A program made the position numbers and the translations under genes. From contig JABZGM010000133.1 in NCBI GenBank assembly GCA_015259235.1, forward strand, positions 1 to 6,006: DNA of 6,006 nucleotides, in the 5' to 3' direction. The notes beneath the pieces are model-generated. The model worked only from the letters and a program-made list of their open reading frames with translations, ran no database searches and was not told the DNA's origin. This DNA comes from Alloprevotella sp. Its GTDB lineage: Bacteria; Bacteroidota; Bacteroidia; Bacteroidales; Bacteroidaceae. This document shows, in pieces, positions 1 to 6,006 of this stretch. Positions within the stretch are counted from its first letter, which is position 1, and every line of letters starts with the position of its first letter.

Positions 1-34
1 GTGCGAGGTTAAGACCCTTATATTTGAAATGCAT
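1..34 (-). CDS. Probable start of a fourth operon gene (partial, runs off the window)
   Basis: An ATG at 34-32 begins 2 nt after the stop codon of the 861-residue fimbrial gene and stays open to the window edge, reading MHFKYKGLNLA. Two lysines followed by hydrophobic residues would suit the start of another lipoprotein signal peptide. The tight spacing matches the other junctions of the operon, and fimbrial clusters of this type usually carry a further accessory gene (FimE-like) at this point. Only 11 codons are visible, so the product is unknown and the call rests on context. Confidence 0.5.
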   Translation of the reverse strand, partial: MHFKYKGLNLA

Positions 35-36
35 AA

Positions 37-2622
37 CTATTTATATTTGTAGGAATCAAAGACAGGAAGTGCAAAAGCAGCGGGTCCAGTCGTTGTTTGA
101 CCATTAGATGTATTGACAATTACACCATTTTGTGCAGCCCAAGCATTGGGATAGGGCAGCAAATGCTTTACAGCACTATTGGGGTCGTTCTGGATTTTAG
201 ACACAAGCTGAAGTTCAGCTGTAGTAGGCAAGCGCCAAGAACCGTGATAACGGAGAAGGTCCCCTTTTGAGTTCAAATATGGAAAAGCGTCAGATACAAC
301 GTAATATACAACCTGATCTGCTCTAAGCGGCCAATTAGCACCATATTTTCTCATTGTTGGTTCGTCCATACCAACAATTTGATGTAATCCACCAGGTCCA
401 AATTGATCTTCGTAGTACTTCTTTGCCAACTGTTCGGCAGATTTATACACACGAACACGATAAGGGGCAAATCTATCTGCGGTGAAAAGTCGGTTACCTC
501 TGTCGTCAAGCGGAGAAACTGCCACTAGTGTTCTCTGTTCAGGTCGAAGACGGGCATCTTGTCCGAAATATGAAGTCCTCACCCAAAAACGAAAGCGACC
601 ACGTTCACTATACAAATCCCCCAACTCGTATTTTTCAGCCGCTGTACGTCCAGGTTTTGACTCTAGTACTTCAATTCTTCGTAATACAGCATGTTCGCGA
701 GCAACCCCATTTTTAATCTCTTCATTAGTATACTCACCAGATTGAGGAGCAGGTTGACTGTTACTCCATTGCGAAGCGATAATAAACTCTGGAGAAATAA
801 GTTGATTTGACTCAGCATCCTTTTTAGTACTGCCATCTGAAGATGCAGCATCTCCCATCAACATACCGGTCTGAGGTACAATAGTGTGTACTGTATACAA
901 AAGACCATTTCTAATTACAGAGTTTTCAACCCTTGCACCAAAAGCGGAATACCAGTAAGTTCTAATCCCTTCGGAAATTTTCGCTGTAACATAAATCGGA
1001 GGATATTGTGTCACCGTAATGGGCACGGGTGAAAGAACATTCGTATCCTGTTGCTTCGCAGTAAAGCGAATAGTCAGTGGCACATAATTGATGGGCACAG
1101 GACTCTTCACCTTGATGAAAGTGCGACCATCGTGCGAAGTCAGTGAAATAGCAATCTTTGATTTGTCAGCTTTTACAGTTGACTCATTACCCTCTTTGTC
1201 GTAGGTCTTATACTCCGCATCCACCACACGGAGCGTAGCCTCATCTAGAGGAACGTCCGAAATGTACTGGATTTCTAGTTCGTCAGTAGCACGCATTTCG
1301 GGATTGGTTTGTGTCACCACCAAATAGTGAGCCTCCGCGATGTTACCATCCACGGGATCAGTAGCTGTCCAGTTTTCCACAGCAATAGAAGACTGTAAAG
1401 TCACAGGATTTGAAGCTTCACTACTTCCCTCTGCCGTGATGCTAGTTTGAATGTCGTAGACCGTGTTGCGCACCAAACGATTCCAAGTTTCCACCGTGGA
1501 ATTGCCAGAAGGCAGCACGTTTTTCAAAGGAATCTTGTAATAACTGTCTTTTTCGGCGTTGTTAGCGCGCAGACGAAGTTTGATGAGCAAATGCGTTTCA
1601 TTGTTCACATCGTTGCCCCATGCGTTGGGATAGGTGTAAAAGGGAATGGGACGTGCAAAGAATTCGGCACCTCCAAAACGGCGCTTTCCCATATCTTGAA
1701 AATTGGTCTGACCATTGTTGATGTAGTTGCGACCAGACTCAAGCATAGTAGCCGAAAGCACACGAGTGTTGTTCACCCCATTGACCAAAGCAATTTGAGG
1801 ATTTCCCACAACGGTGAAGTTCTCACCGGCATTTCCGCGGATATTAGTGGGAGGAGCTAGACGCACACGCAACTTGACAGCTGCACGACTTAAAGCAATA
1901 GTCCCACTAACCGCAATCTCTCTCTGATTGTTGTTCCAACGATAGGTTTGCACATTAGCAACACCATCCATCAAGAAGTCGGCTTGCTTTTCTGCTGGAT
2001 TGTTTTGTGCACCCAACACATTGGTGCCAGACGACACAAGATTTTGTAATTCAGAATAGCGTTTTCCTTGCAAATCGGTGAGTGATCCATGAAAATTAAC
2101 AATGATCACCATTCTCAGATTTTTCCCTTGATAGGGGTTGCCATTCTTTTTCACAAACACGCGGGCTTCTCCTTGGAGAGCATCAGCAGTAGTCACCCCC
2201 AAAGGGTTCGTGTTGCCTTGTGGATAAAGCATCAGGTCGCCTTTCACAGTGCTTTGCATACCACGCTGCGTGTCTCCTTCATAGAAGAGGGCATACATAT
2301 TGTTGATTTTTGTCTCGTTGAGTCCGCCATTCACAAACTCGTTGGCACTTTCGGTGGCACGAGTGTCTCTAGCCGAGCGCACAGCCTTAGCCTCATTGAG
2401 GAGGGAAAAACCGAACGACAAGACATCGCAATTGGCAGTGTCTACGACAACCGACTGGGGGGTGTCGAGCATATTGACGTCATTGGCACAACTTCCGCTG
2501 ATGAGCAGACCTGCGCCCAAGCCAAACACAAGCGTGGTCGCATAGCAAGTGCGAGATATCCAAGAACTCCAACGGCTTTGCACTGCTGTAGTCTTTATGG
2601 GAAGGAAATGAGAGAAATTCAT
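37..2622 (-). CDS. FimD/DUF4906-like fimbrial tip or accessory lipoprotein
   Basis: This 861-residue protein is the largest in the operon and probably a tip-complex component. The lipoprotein signal has an unusually long leading segment (about 28 residues) before the hydrophobic stretch and ends in ISGSC, with C45 lipidated. A strand (CDVLSFGFSL, 65-74) precedes R88-A89, matching the processing site of its two neighbours. A fimbrillin-like body follows, with LVRNTVY (383-389) and a closing strand SSIAVENW (411-418). Residues 432-545 look like an Ig-like domain ending in PITVTQYPPIYV. The rest resembles DUF4906 proteins: ISPEFIIASQ (609-618) and near the end SWRLPTTAELQLVSKIQ (795-811), a motif shared with Fibrobacter succinogenes-type major domains. 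A charged, probably helical stretch (632-676) interrupts this part. The start ATG at 2622 lies 8 nt after the preceding stop, with no Shine-Dalgarno sequence. GC falls from about 48% in the first two thirds to about 43% in the last. The binding target cannot be read from the sequence. Confidence 0.75.
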   Translation of the reverse strand: MNFSHFLPIKTTAVQSRWSSWISRTCYATTLVFGLGAGLLISGSCANDVNMLDTPQSVVVDTANCDVLSFGFSLLNEAKAVRSARDTRATESANEFVNGGLNETKINNMYALFYEGDTQRGMQSTVKGDLMLYPQGNTNPLGVTTADALQGEARVFVKKNGNPYQGKNLRMVIIVNFHGSLTDLQGKRYSELQNLVSSGTNVLGAQNNPAEKQADFLMDGVANVQTYRWNNNQREIAVSGTIALSRAAVKLRVRLAPPTNIRGNAGENFTVVGNPQIALVNGVNNTRVLSATMLESGRNYINNGQTNFQDMGKRRFGGAEFFARPIPFYTYPNAWGNDVNNETHLLIKLRLRANNAEKDSYYKIPLKNVLPSGNSTVETWNRLVRNTVYDIQTSITAEGSSEASNPVTLQSSIAVENWTATDPVDGNIAEAHYLVVTQTNPEMRATDELEIQYISDVPLDEATLRVVDAEYKTYDKEGNESTVKADKSKIAISLTSHDGRTFIKVKSPVPINYVPLTIRFTAKQQDTNVLSPVPITVTQYPPIYVTAKISEGIRTYWYSAFGARVENSVIRNGLLYTVHTIVPQTGMLMGDAASSDGSTKKDAESNQLISPEFIIASQWSNSQPAPQSGEYTNEEIKNGVAREHAVLRRIEVLESKPGRTAAEKYELGDLYSERGRFRFWVRTSYFGQDARLRPEQRTLVAVSPLDDRGNRLFTADRFAPYRVRVYKSAEQLAKKYYEDQFGPGGLHQIVGMDEPTMRKYGANWPLRADQVVYYVVSDAFPYLNSKGDLLRYHGSWRLPTTAELQLVSKIQNDPNSAVKHLLPYPNAWAAQNGVIVNTSNGQTTTGPAAFALPVFDSYKYK

Positions 2623-2630
2623 ACGAATAA

Positions 2631-4124
2631 TTAGCTTGTTTGACGAATCAAAATGCGACGATTAGGACCAATTCCACCTCCTAAGATGGGGACTTCTTTC
2701 CCGTCAACGGTGAGATACAATTCGGTGCTGCGCAACACGCCAGTCCAAGGTTTCTTGGCTCTCACAGTGATTACTATTTGATTATCACTGGTCAGACCGT
2801 AAGTTGCATTGTTGTCAGCAAATTCAAAGTCTAAATGATTGGTAAGCGTGAAGCGCCAATGCCCTCCTTGCGGACTTTTCACCTTAAATCTTAAGGTAAC
2901 AAAGGTAGTATAAGAGGGGTCGAGGTTGATCCAATTGCGATGACCATTAGGAATGCTTACTCCTGGCTGACCAGCTACAGGATTGTTCGCATTTCCCACC
3001 GTTTCCACTTGCGCAGGTGCGTAGTCTTTTTGAGACGCTTCTTTGTTCCAAGGCAAAATGTTCCAGTTGAAAAGAACCACATTTTCTTCCCAGCCTTTTA
3101 CTTCGACATTGGCAACATAGTGCAAATTACGCACAATACTTCCCGGACTTCCTCCGCCGATGAATTTATCGCTATATCCAGATTCAGAGAAAAGTTGCTG
3201 ATTGCCTATCAGAGGAACGAAACCGCTTTTCTTTTCCTCGCCGTGTTTAGAAAAAGTGAATTGCACATAGGCAGGAGCAGCGTTGAGACTCACAAATTCA
3301 GGCAAATAAAAGGTACGCGTTATTTTGGCATTCCCAACAGGAGAAATGTTGGTGGTGAATTTCTGAACAGGTGCAGTCTGAGTGGTACGAAAATCTTCGG
3401 GCACAAACAACGAATAGTCACTTGCTAAATTCATAAACTCCATGGCACTCACTGTCACTGGAGCAGCATCCTCTGTGGGCTGTCCTTTTTGATTGCCAGC
3501 AGTCTGCAAAGCACGCTGTATGTTGATTGTCATTTTAGCCAAGGTGCGAATAAGTTTCACACTGATTTGGAGCGAACTACCCTTCTTGTGGTTGGCAGTC
3601 ACCGTGCCTGTGATGTGCGCCGTCATGGGGATGCCCACATTGGGATCTATGCGCTCCATGACAACGTTTGACACTGGCACACGCGCCAAAGCCGCTTTTT
3701 GGAAAAGTGCATCTCTAAAAGTCACAGCATCAAGCGCAGTGGTCATAGCTTGAGTTTCGTTCGCCACAAAGAAAAAGTCATATTCACCTGTGATGAGGGG
3801 AATTTCTGTTTTGAAATTCGCAAAGTCACTCAAAGGGTGCACAGCATTGTGTAGCACTTCGCCCGTGCTTTTGAGACAGGCTATGAGACGAATCTTGTTC
3901 ACCTTGTCTTCGTAATCTGCATTATCTCGATTGATGCTTTCACCCGACTGTGCACGTGTGTCGAATGTGACGAAGCCTCTAACGCGACTACGAGTAGTCT
4001 TAATCTCTTCGTCATACACTCGATTACAGCCCACTACCACAAGGCAGAACAGCAACAAAAAAGAAAGGAGCCGAAAGGTTTTGTATAACATCTGGTTGGG
4101 AATATTCATTATATAATTTTGCAT
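2631..4124 (-). CDS. Minor fimbrial subunit lipoprotein with extra C-terminal beta domain
   Basis: This is probably an accessory or tip-side subunit of the same fimbria, comparable to FimC/Mfa3-type proteins. Numbering is from the ATG at 4124 (497 residues). The signal peptide ends in VVVGC, with C33 as the lipidated cysteine. The first strand RGFVTF (49-54) leads to R57-A58, a likely protease site. The N-terminal fimbrillin domain includes a typical strand pattern ending ITGEYDFFFVANE (111-123). The C-terminal domain has SIVRNLHY (329-336) and closes with the strand FNWNILPW (352-359). About 138 residues follow that do not exist in a simple pilin. They are rich in beta strands and end with RRILIRQTS, so they may form an Ig- or BACON-like domain. 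The start is uncertain: TTG at 4130 and ATGs at 4124, 4109 and 4091 all keep the signal peptide, and the last two give a more usual length. It lies 16 nt after the major subunit. It could be an anchor instead, but anchors of the FimB/Mfa2 type are shorter and lack the cleavage site. Confidence 0.75.
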   Translation of the reverse strand: MQNYIMNIPNQMLYKTFRLLSFLLLFCLVVVGCNRVYDEEIKTTRSRVRGFVTFDTRAQSGESINRDNADYEDKVNKIRLIACLKSTGEVLHNAVHPLSDFANFKTEIPLITGEYDFFFVANETQAMTTALDAVTFRDALFQKAALARVPVSNVVMERIDPNVGIPMTAHITGTVTANHKKGSSLQISVKLIRTLAKMTINIQRALQTAGNQKGQPTEDAAPVTVSAMEFMNLASDYSLFVPEDFRTTQTAPVQKFTTNISPVGNAKITRTFYLPEFVSLNAAPAYVQFTFSKHGEEKKSGFVPLIGNQQLFSESGYSDKFIGGGSPGSIVRNLHYVANVEVKGWEENVVLFNWNILPWNKEASQKDYAPAQVETVGNANNPVAGQPGVSIPNGHRNWINLDPSYTTFVTLRFKVKSPQGGHWRFTLTNHLDFEFADNNATYGLTSDNQIVITVRAKKPWTGVLRSTELYLTVDGKEVPILGGGIGPNRRILIRQTS

Positions 4125-4140
4125 TGACAATATGCACCGT

Positions 4141-5667
4141 CTATTCTAGCGCAAATGGTGCTAGGCGAACTTCTGTCCACGGTTTCACAGTGATGTTTGC
4201 AGAAATATAAGTAGGTATTTGGTCTACTGGCTCATCACTGGGCTCTCCCTCAACAGGTGAGCCAGGAGCAAGCACACTGGTGATGTTAATCTTGTAGAGA
4301 TGATTGCGCACCACTCCATAGCGACCATAAGCTCCTAATTTGGGCTGCTGACGATCATCGAAATGTCGGATAGGCACATAATAATAGTTGTACCCATTTT
4401 GATAGAATTTCAAATTATTCATCTCAAAAGATCTCGCAGATTCTGAAATATTGTTGATACGATCGCCCATACGCGCAACATCCTCTTTCCATCCACTTGG
4501 CATTTCCATAGATGCGTCAGTGGTGTTGTGCAGTTTGGCTTGTTGTATTTTCTCGCGAAGCTGCGCTACAGTCATATAGGCTCCTTTGTAGTATGCCCAA
4601 GAATTTGTATTTGCCGGTAGATATTTGGGGATATATTTTAAACATACCACCGCATGAGTGAGTTGTCTTGCAGTCTGATTATCAGCATTCACAGTGTTTT
4701 CTGGAGCAAAAAGTCCCTTATCGTCTTCCCATCCTCCTGTAGACACTTCGCCTTTATTGAACGATAATTGCGCATTTAAAGCCGCACCAGACAAGGGCTC
4801 CATGTTTGGATCGATGGAATAGCGATTAATCTGAGGTGTTTTATCATCTTCTGCATACAAAACAGCATCAGAATTGACCGTGCCATTCGTTTTGATGGCT
4901 TGCGCTGGTCGTCTCAGAAAATACATTTGTGAGTTTAAGCCCGTAAGACTGAAATTAACCATCTGAGCGGTGCCACCGGCTGCATTGGGCGCAGCTATTG
5001 TTTGGTTTGCCTTTGGATTGACAAACACTTTAGCTACAGCACGTTCCAATGTGATGGGCACAGGCACTTCTTCAGCAGCGGGCTTGGTGGATCGAATGCG
5101 CGACTCGAGAAGTGTTGACATCTCTTGAGAACACATCATCACAATCTGTCTACTAGCCAATCTATTGACAGTCTGATTAGATGCAGCACTGATCAATTCA
5201 GATAAAGGACGACGATGGTCAATCAAGTTTTTAAGTTCCGTAGTGGGATTGGCAGCAGCAAAAACGGTGTAATTGTCTGGTTTAAGCGCTTTAGCTTTGA
5301 CTTGAAATGGATTGCGCTGAAAACTACCTCCTATGACATCATTAGGAAAAACATAAAATCCATGTACACATTCTCCTTGAGCATTGTAGATACCAACAAG
5401 AAGATGGTTGATGCCATTGTCACCAGCATTCCCTATGTAGGTATCTCCAGTATTACCATCACTAACACCATTGGCTGCCGCGCGACTAGGCTGTGCAGTA
5501 GGCACATCTCCAAGGGGTGTAGGGAGGGTGATACGCAAAGAAACCCAACCAGTAGCTGGGGTGTCATCTACAGAAACATTCGCCAAGTCTTTGCTACAAG
5601 AACTAAAACACTGCACACAGCATGCAAGAAGGGCGAAGAACGAAGTTTTATATAGAGATAAAGACAT
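4141..5667 (-). CDS. Mfa1-family major fimbrial subunit (type V pilin lipoprotein)
   Basis: This 508-residue protein is probably the shaft subunit of a type V fimbria, exported as a lipoprotein and polymerised on the outer surface. The N-terminus is a lipoprotein signal: a hydrophobic stretch at residues 9-20, then FSSC with C24 as the likely lipidated cysteine, followed by SKDL (C16 and C20 are weaker alternatives). A first beta strand (WVSLRITL, 41-48) precedes R62-A63, placed like the Arg-Ala site cut by gingipain in Porphyromonas Mfa1. The N-terminal fimbrillin domain runs to about 210. The C-terminal domain contains YGRYGVVRNHLY (447-458), a hallmark of Mfa1-family proteins, and ends with the strand ITVKPW (492-497), 11 residues before the stop. 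The ATG at 5667 has no Shine-Dalgarno sequence but an A/T-rich lead-in, usual in Bacteroidetes. It is the first gene of the operon and has the longest upstream region, as expected for the most expressed subunit. Family assignment is by motif recall, not a search. Confidence 0.85.
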   Translation of the reverse strand: MSLSLYKTSFFALLACCVQCFSSCSKDLANVSVDDTPATGWVSLRITLPTPLGDVPTAQPSRAAANGVSDGNTGDTYIGNAGDNGINHLLVGIYNAQGECVHGFYVFPNDVIGGSFQRNPFQVKAKALKPDNYTVFAAANPTTELKNLIDHRRPLSELISAASNQTVNRLASRQIVMMCSQEMSTLLESRIRSTKPAAEEVPVPITLERAVAKVFVNPKANQTIAAPNAAGGTAQMVNFSLTGLNSQMYFLRRPAQAIKTNGTVNSDAVLYAEDDKTPQINRYSIDPNMEPLSGAALNAQLSFNKGEVSTGGWEDDKGLFAPENTVNADNQTARQLTHAVVCLKYIPKYLPANTNSWAYYKGAYMTVAQLREKIQQAKLHNTTDASMEMPSGWKEDVARMGDRINNISESARSFEMNNLKFYQNGYNYYYVPIRHFDDRQQPKLGAYGRYGVVRNHLYKINITSVLAPGSPVEGEPSDEPVDQIPTYISANITVKPWTEVRLAPFALE

Positions 5668-5689
5668 AAATCTTATTTAAAAGGAATAT

Positions 5690-5740
5690 CTAGGAGTGCG
5701 CTATTCATGAGTGTTGTAGTGCAGCATCCTAGTCACTCAT
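5690..5740 (-). promoter_or_regulatory. Interleaved stems in the 5' leader (possible pseudoknot or alternative hairpins)
   Basis: In the mRNA, AUGAGUG (5740-5734) is complementary to CACUCAU (5713-5707) over 7 pairs. CUAGGAUGC (5732-5724) is complementary to GCACUCCUAG (5699-5690) over 9 pairs with one bulged C. The arms alternate, so the two stems form either a pseudoknot (linkers of 1, 10 and 7 nt) or two competing hairpins. The structure ends 22 nt before the major-subunit ATG, where it could affect initiation. The pairing is read directly; function is inferred. Confidence 0.4.
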
Positions 5741-5894
5741 CTGACATTTCGGGGGAGAGGATAGGCTATGCAACGAAAAAGTTGAATACTAACTCGATAT
5801 GCTTTGTACACTCGGATTATCCTCTACCATCGCGTTGTAAAGAAGGAGTTTATAGGTTTATATTCTGTCTGTGGTCAAAATGGGATTATCGTGG

Positions 5895-5902
5895 CAAAAA
5901 TA
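5895..5902 (-). promoter_or_regulatory. Candidate Bacteroidetes -7 promoter element (TATTTTTG)
   Basis: Read on the minus strand, TATTTTTG is a full match to the TAnnTTTG consensus used by the primary sigma factor of Bacteroidetes, and it is the only such match I found in the region upstream of the operon. It would start transcription near 5888. No TTTG lies at the expected distance of 19-21 nt upstream (the sequence there is TTCTTA); the nearest TTG is about 31 nt away. That makes it either a weak promoter, one helped by an activator, or a chance match. Confidence 0.35.
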
Positions 5903-5925
5903 ACACTTTATTTCCATCTAAGAAG

Positions 5926-5947
5926 AAAAAACCAATAAAAAGGCTTT
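5926..5947 (-). terminator. Weak possible terminator ahead of the fimbrial promoter
   Basis: On the minus strand AAAGCC (5947-5942) can pair with GGTTTT (5933-5928), giving 6 pairs with one G-U, an 8-nt U-rich loop, and further U residues and UUCUUCU after the stem. The stem is short and A/T-rich, so it would be a weak hairpin. It lies just upstream of the candidate promoter, where the terminator of an unseen upstream gene would be expected. Confidence 0.3.
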
Positions 5948-5981
5948 AACCCGTATTCATTTTTCTATCGTCTGTCATGTT

Positions 5982-6003
5982 GATATATCAAAAACGATAT
6001 ATC
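5982..6003. repeat. Two palindromic GATATATC boxes
   Basis: GATATATC occurs at 5982-5989 and 5996-6003, start to start 14 bp. Each copy is its own reverse complement, and the first extends to the 10-bp palindrome TGATATATCA (5981-5990). The arrangement would suit a dimeric DNA-binding protein, but the sequence is A/T-rich and could arise by chance. Confidence 0.3.
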
Positions 6004-6006
6004 CTT

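Larger units (their letters stand above)
5668..6006 (-). other. Leader and intergenic region upstream of the fimbrial operon
   Basis: This 339-base stretch contains no convincing gene on either strand. On the minus strand it holds, in order towards the operon: a pair of GATATATC boxes, a possible terminator, a -7-like promoter element, two very short open frames (5789-5830, reading MVEDNPSVQSISS, and 5733-5747, reading MSDE), and an interleaved pair of inverted repeats ending 22 nt before the major-subunit start. If the -7 element is used, the transcript would have a leader of about 220 nt, long enough for RNA-level control. The three minus-strand frames entering at 6006 each close within 14 codons, so the tail of an upstream gene could be present but cannot be confirmed. 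Confidence 0.6.

Noticed and set aside
139..1640. The pentapeptide YPNAW occurring twice in the third protein (residues 331-335 and 824-828)
   Set aside because: The surrounding sequences do not match, so it is not evidence of an internal duplication.
2089..2634. A 181-codon plus-strand open frame opposite the third gene
   Set aside because: It is antisense to a strongly supported lipoprotein N-terminus and fimbrillin domain, and its translation shows no coherent family features.
1019..5065. The shared DNA word gatgggcacagg near 1090 and 5053
   Set aside because: It encodes PVPI in both genes; with a biased codon choice a 12-base match is unremarkable and no longer repeat surrounds it.
5707..5949. 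An 80-codon open frame on the plus strand in the upstream region
   Set aside because: It has no recognisable domain, runs against the operon through the putative promoter and paired stems, and ends in a lysine-rich tail that comes from an A-rich tract. It looks like chance.
5965..6006. A minus-strand frame reading KDISFLIYQHDRR then a stop, as a possible tail of an upstream gene
   Set aside because: All three frames are open to the edge for a few codons and 13 codons are too few to separate a real C-terminus from chance.
1..6006. CRISPR arrays, tRNA or rRNA genes, insertion sequences, phage genes
   Set aside because: I saw no regularly spaced repeats, no tRNA-like or rRNA-like segments, and no transposase or integrase motifs on either strand.

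Overview
The window carries a minus-strand operon for a Bacteroidales type V (Mfa1/FimA-like) fimbria. The evidence for Bacteroidales is the fimbrillin-type lipoproteins with FimA/Mfa1 architecture, the lack of Shine-Dalgarno sequences before the starts, A/T-rich translation starts, a TAnnTTTG-type promoter element, and mid-40s GC. Porphyromonas, Prevotella or a relative would all fit; the sequence alone does not decide the genus.

Layout, in the direction of transcription (high to low coordinates): (i) 5668-6006 is a non-coding leader and intergenic region with a possible terminator for something upstream, one -7-like promoter element, and an interleaved pair of stems just before the first start codon. 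(ii) 5667-4141 encodes a 508-residue Mfa1-family major fimbrial subunit. (iii) 4124-2631 encodes a minor fimbrial lipoprotein, a fimbrillin fold plus an extra C-terminal beta domain of about 135 residues. (iv) 2622-37 encodes an 861-residue FimD/DUF4906-like tip or accessory lipoprotein. (v) From position 34 to the window edge there is probably the first 11 codons of a fourth operon gene.

The genes are tightly packed: 16 nt between the first two, 8 nt between the second and third, 2 nt before the putative fourth. All three full proteins share the same plan: a lipoprotein signal, a first beta strand, an Arg-Ala site suited to cleavage by an arginine-specific protease, a fimbrillin body with a VRNxxY motif, and a final strand ending in Trp. 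This fits known type V pilus assembly: lipoproteins cross to the outer membrane, a protease removes the first strand, and another subunit's strand fills the groove. The first gene would build the shaft; the second and third, with long extensions after the final strand, would be tip or accessory subunits. No FimB/Mfa2-type anchor lies inside the window.

The system belongs to a known class. The parts most worth a second look are the shared processing site, the C-terminal extension modules, the base-composition step inside the third gene, and the possible RNA pseudoknot in the leader.
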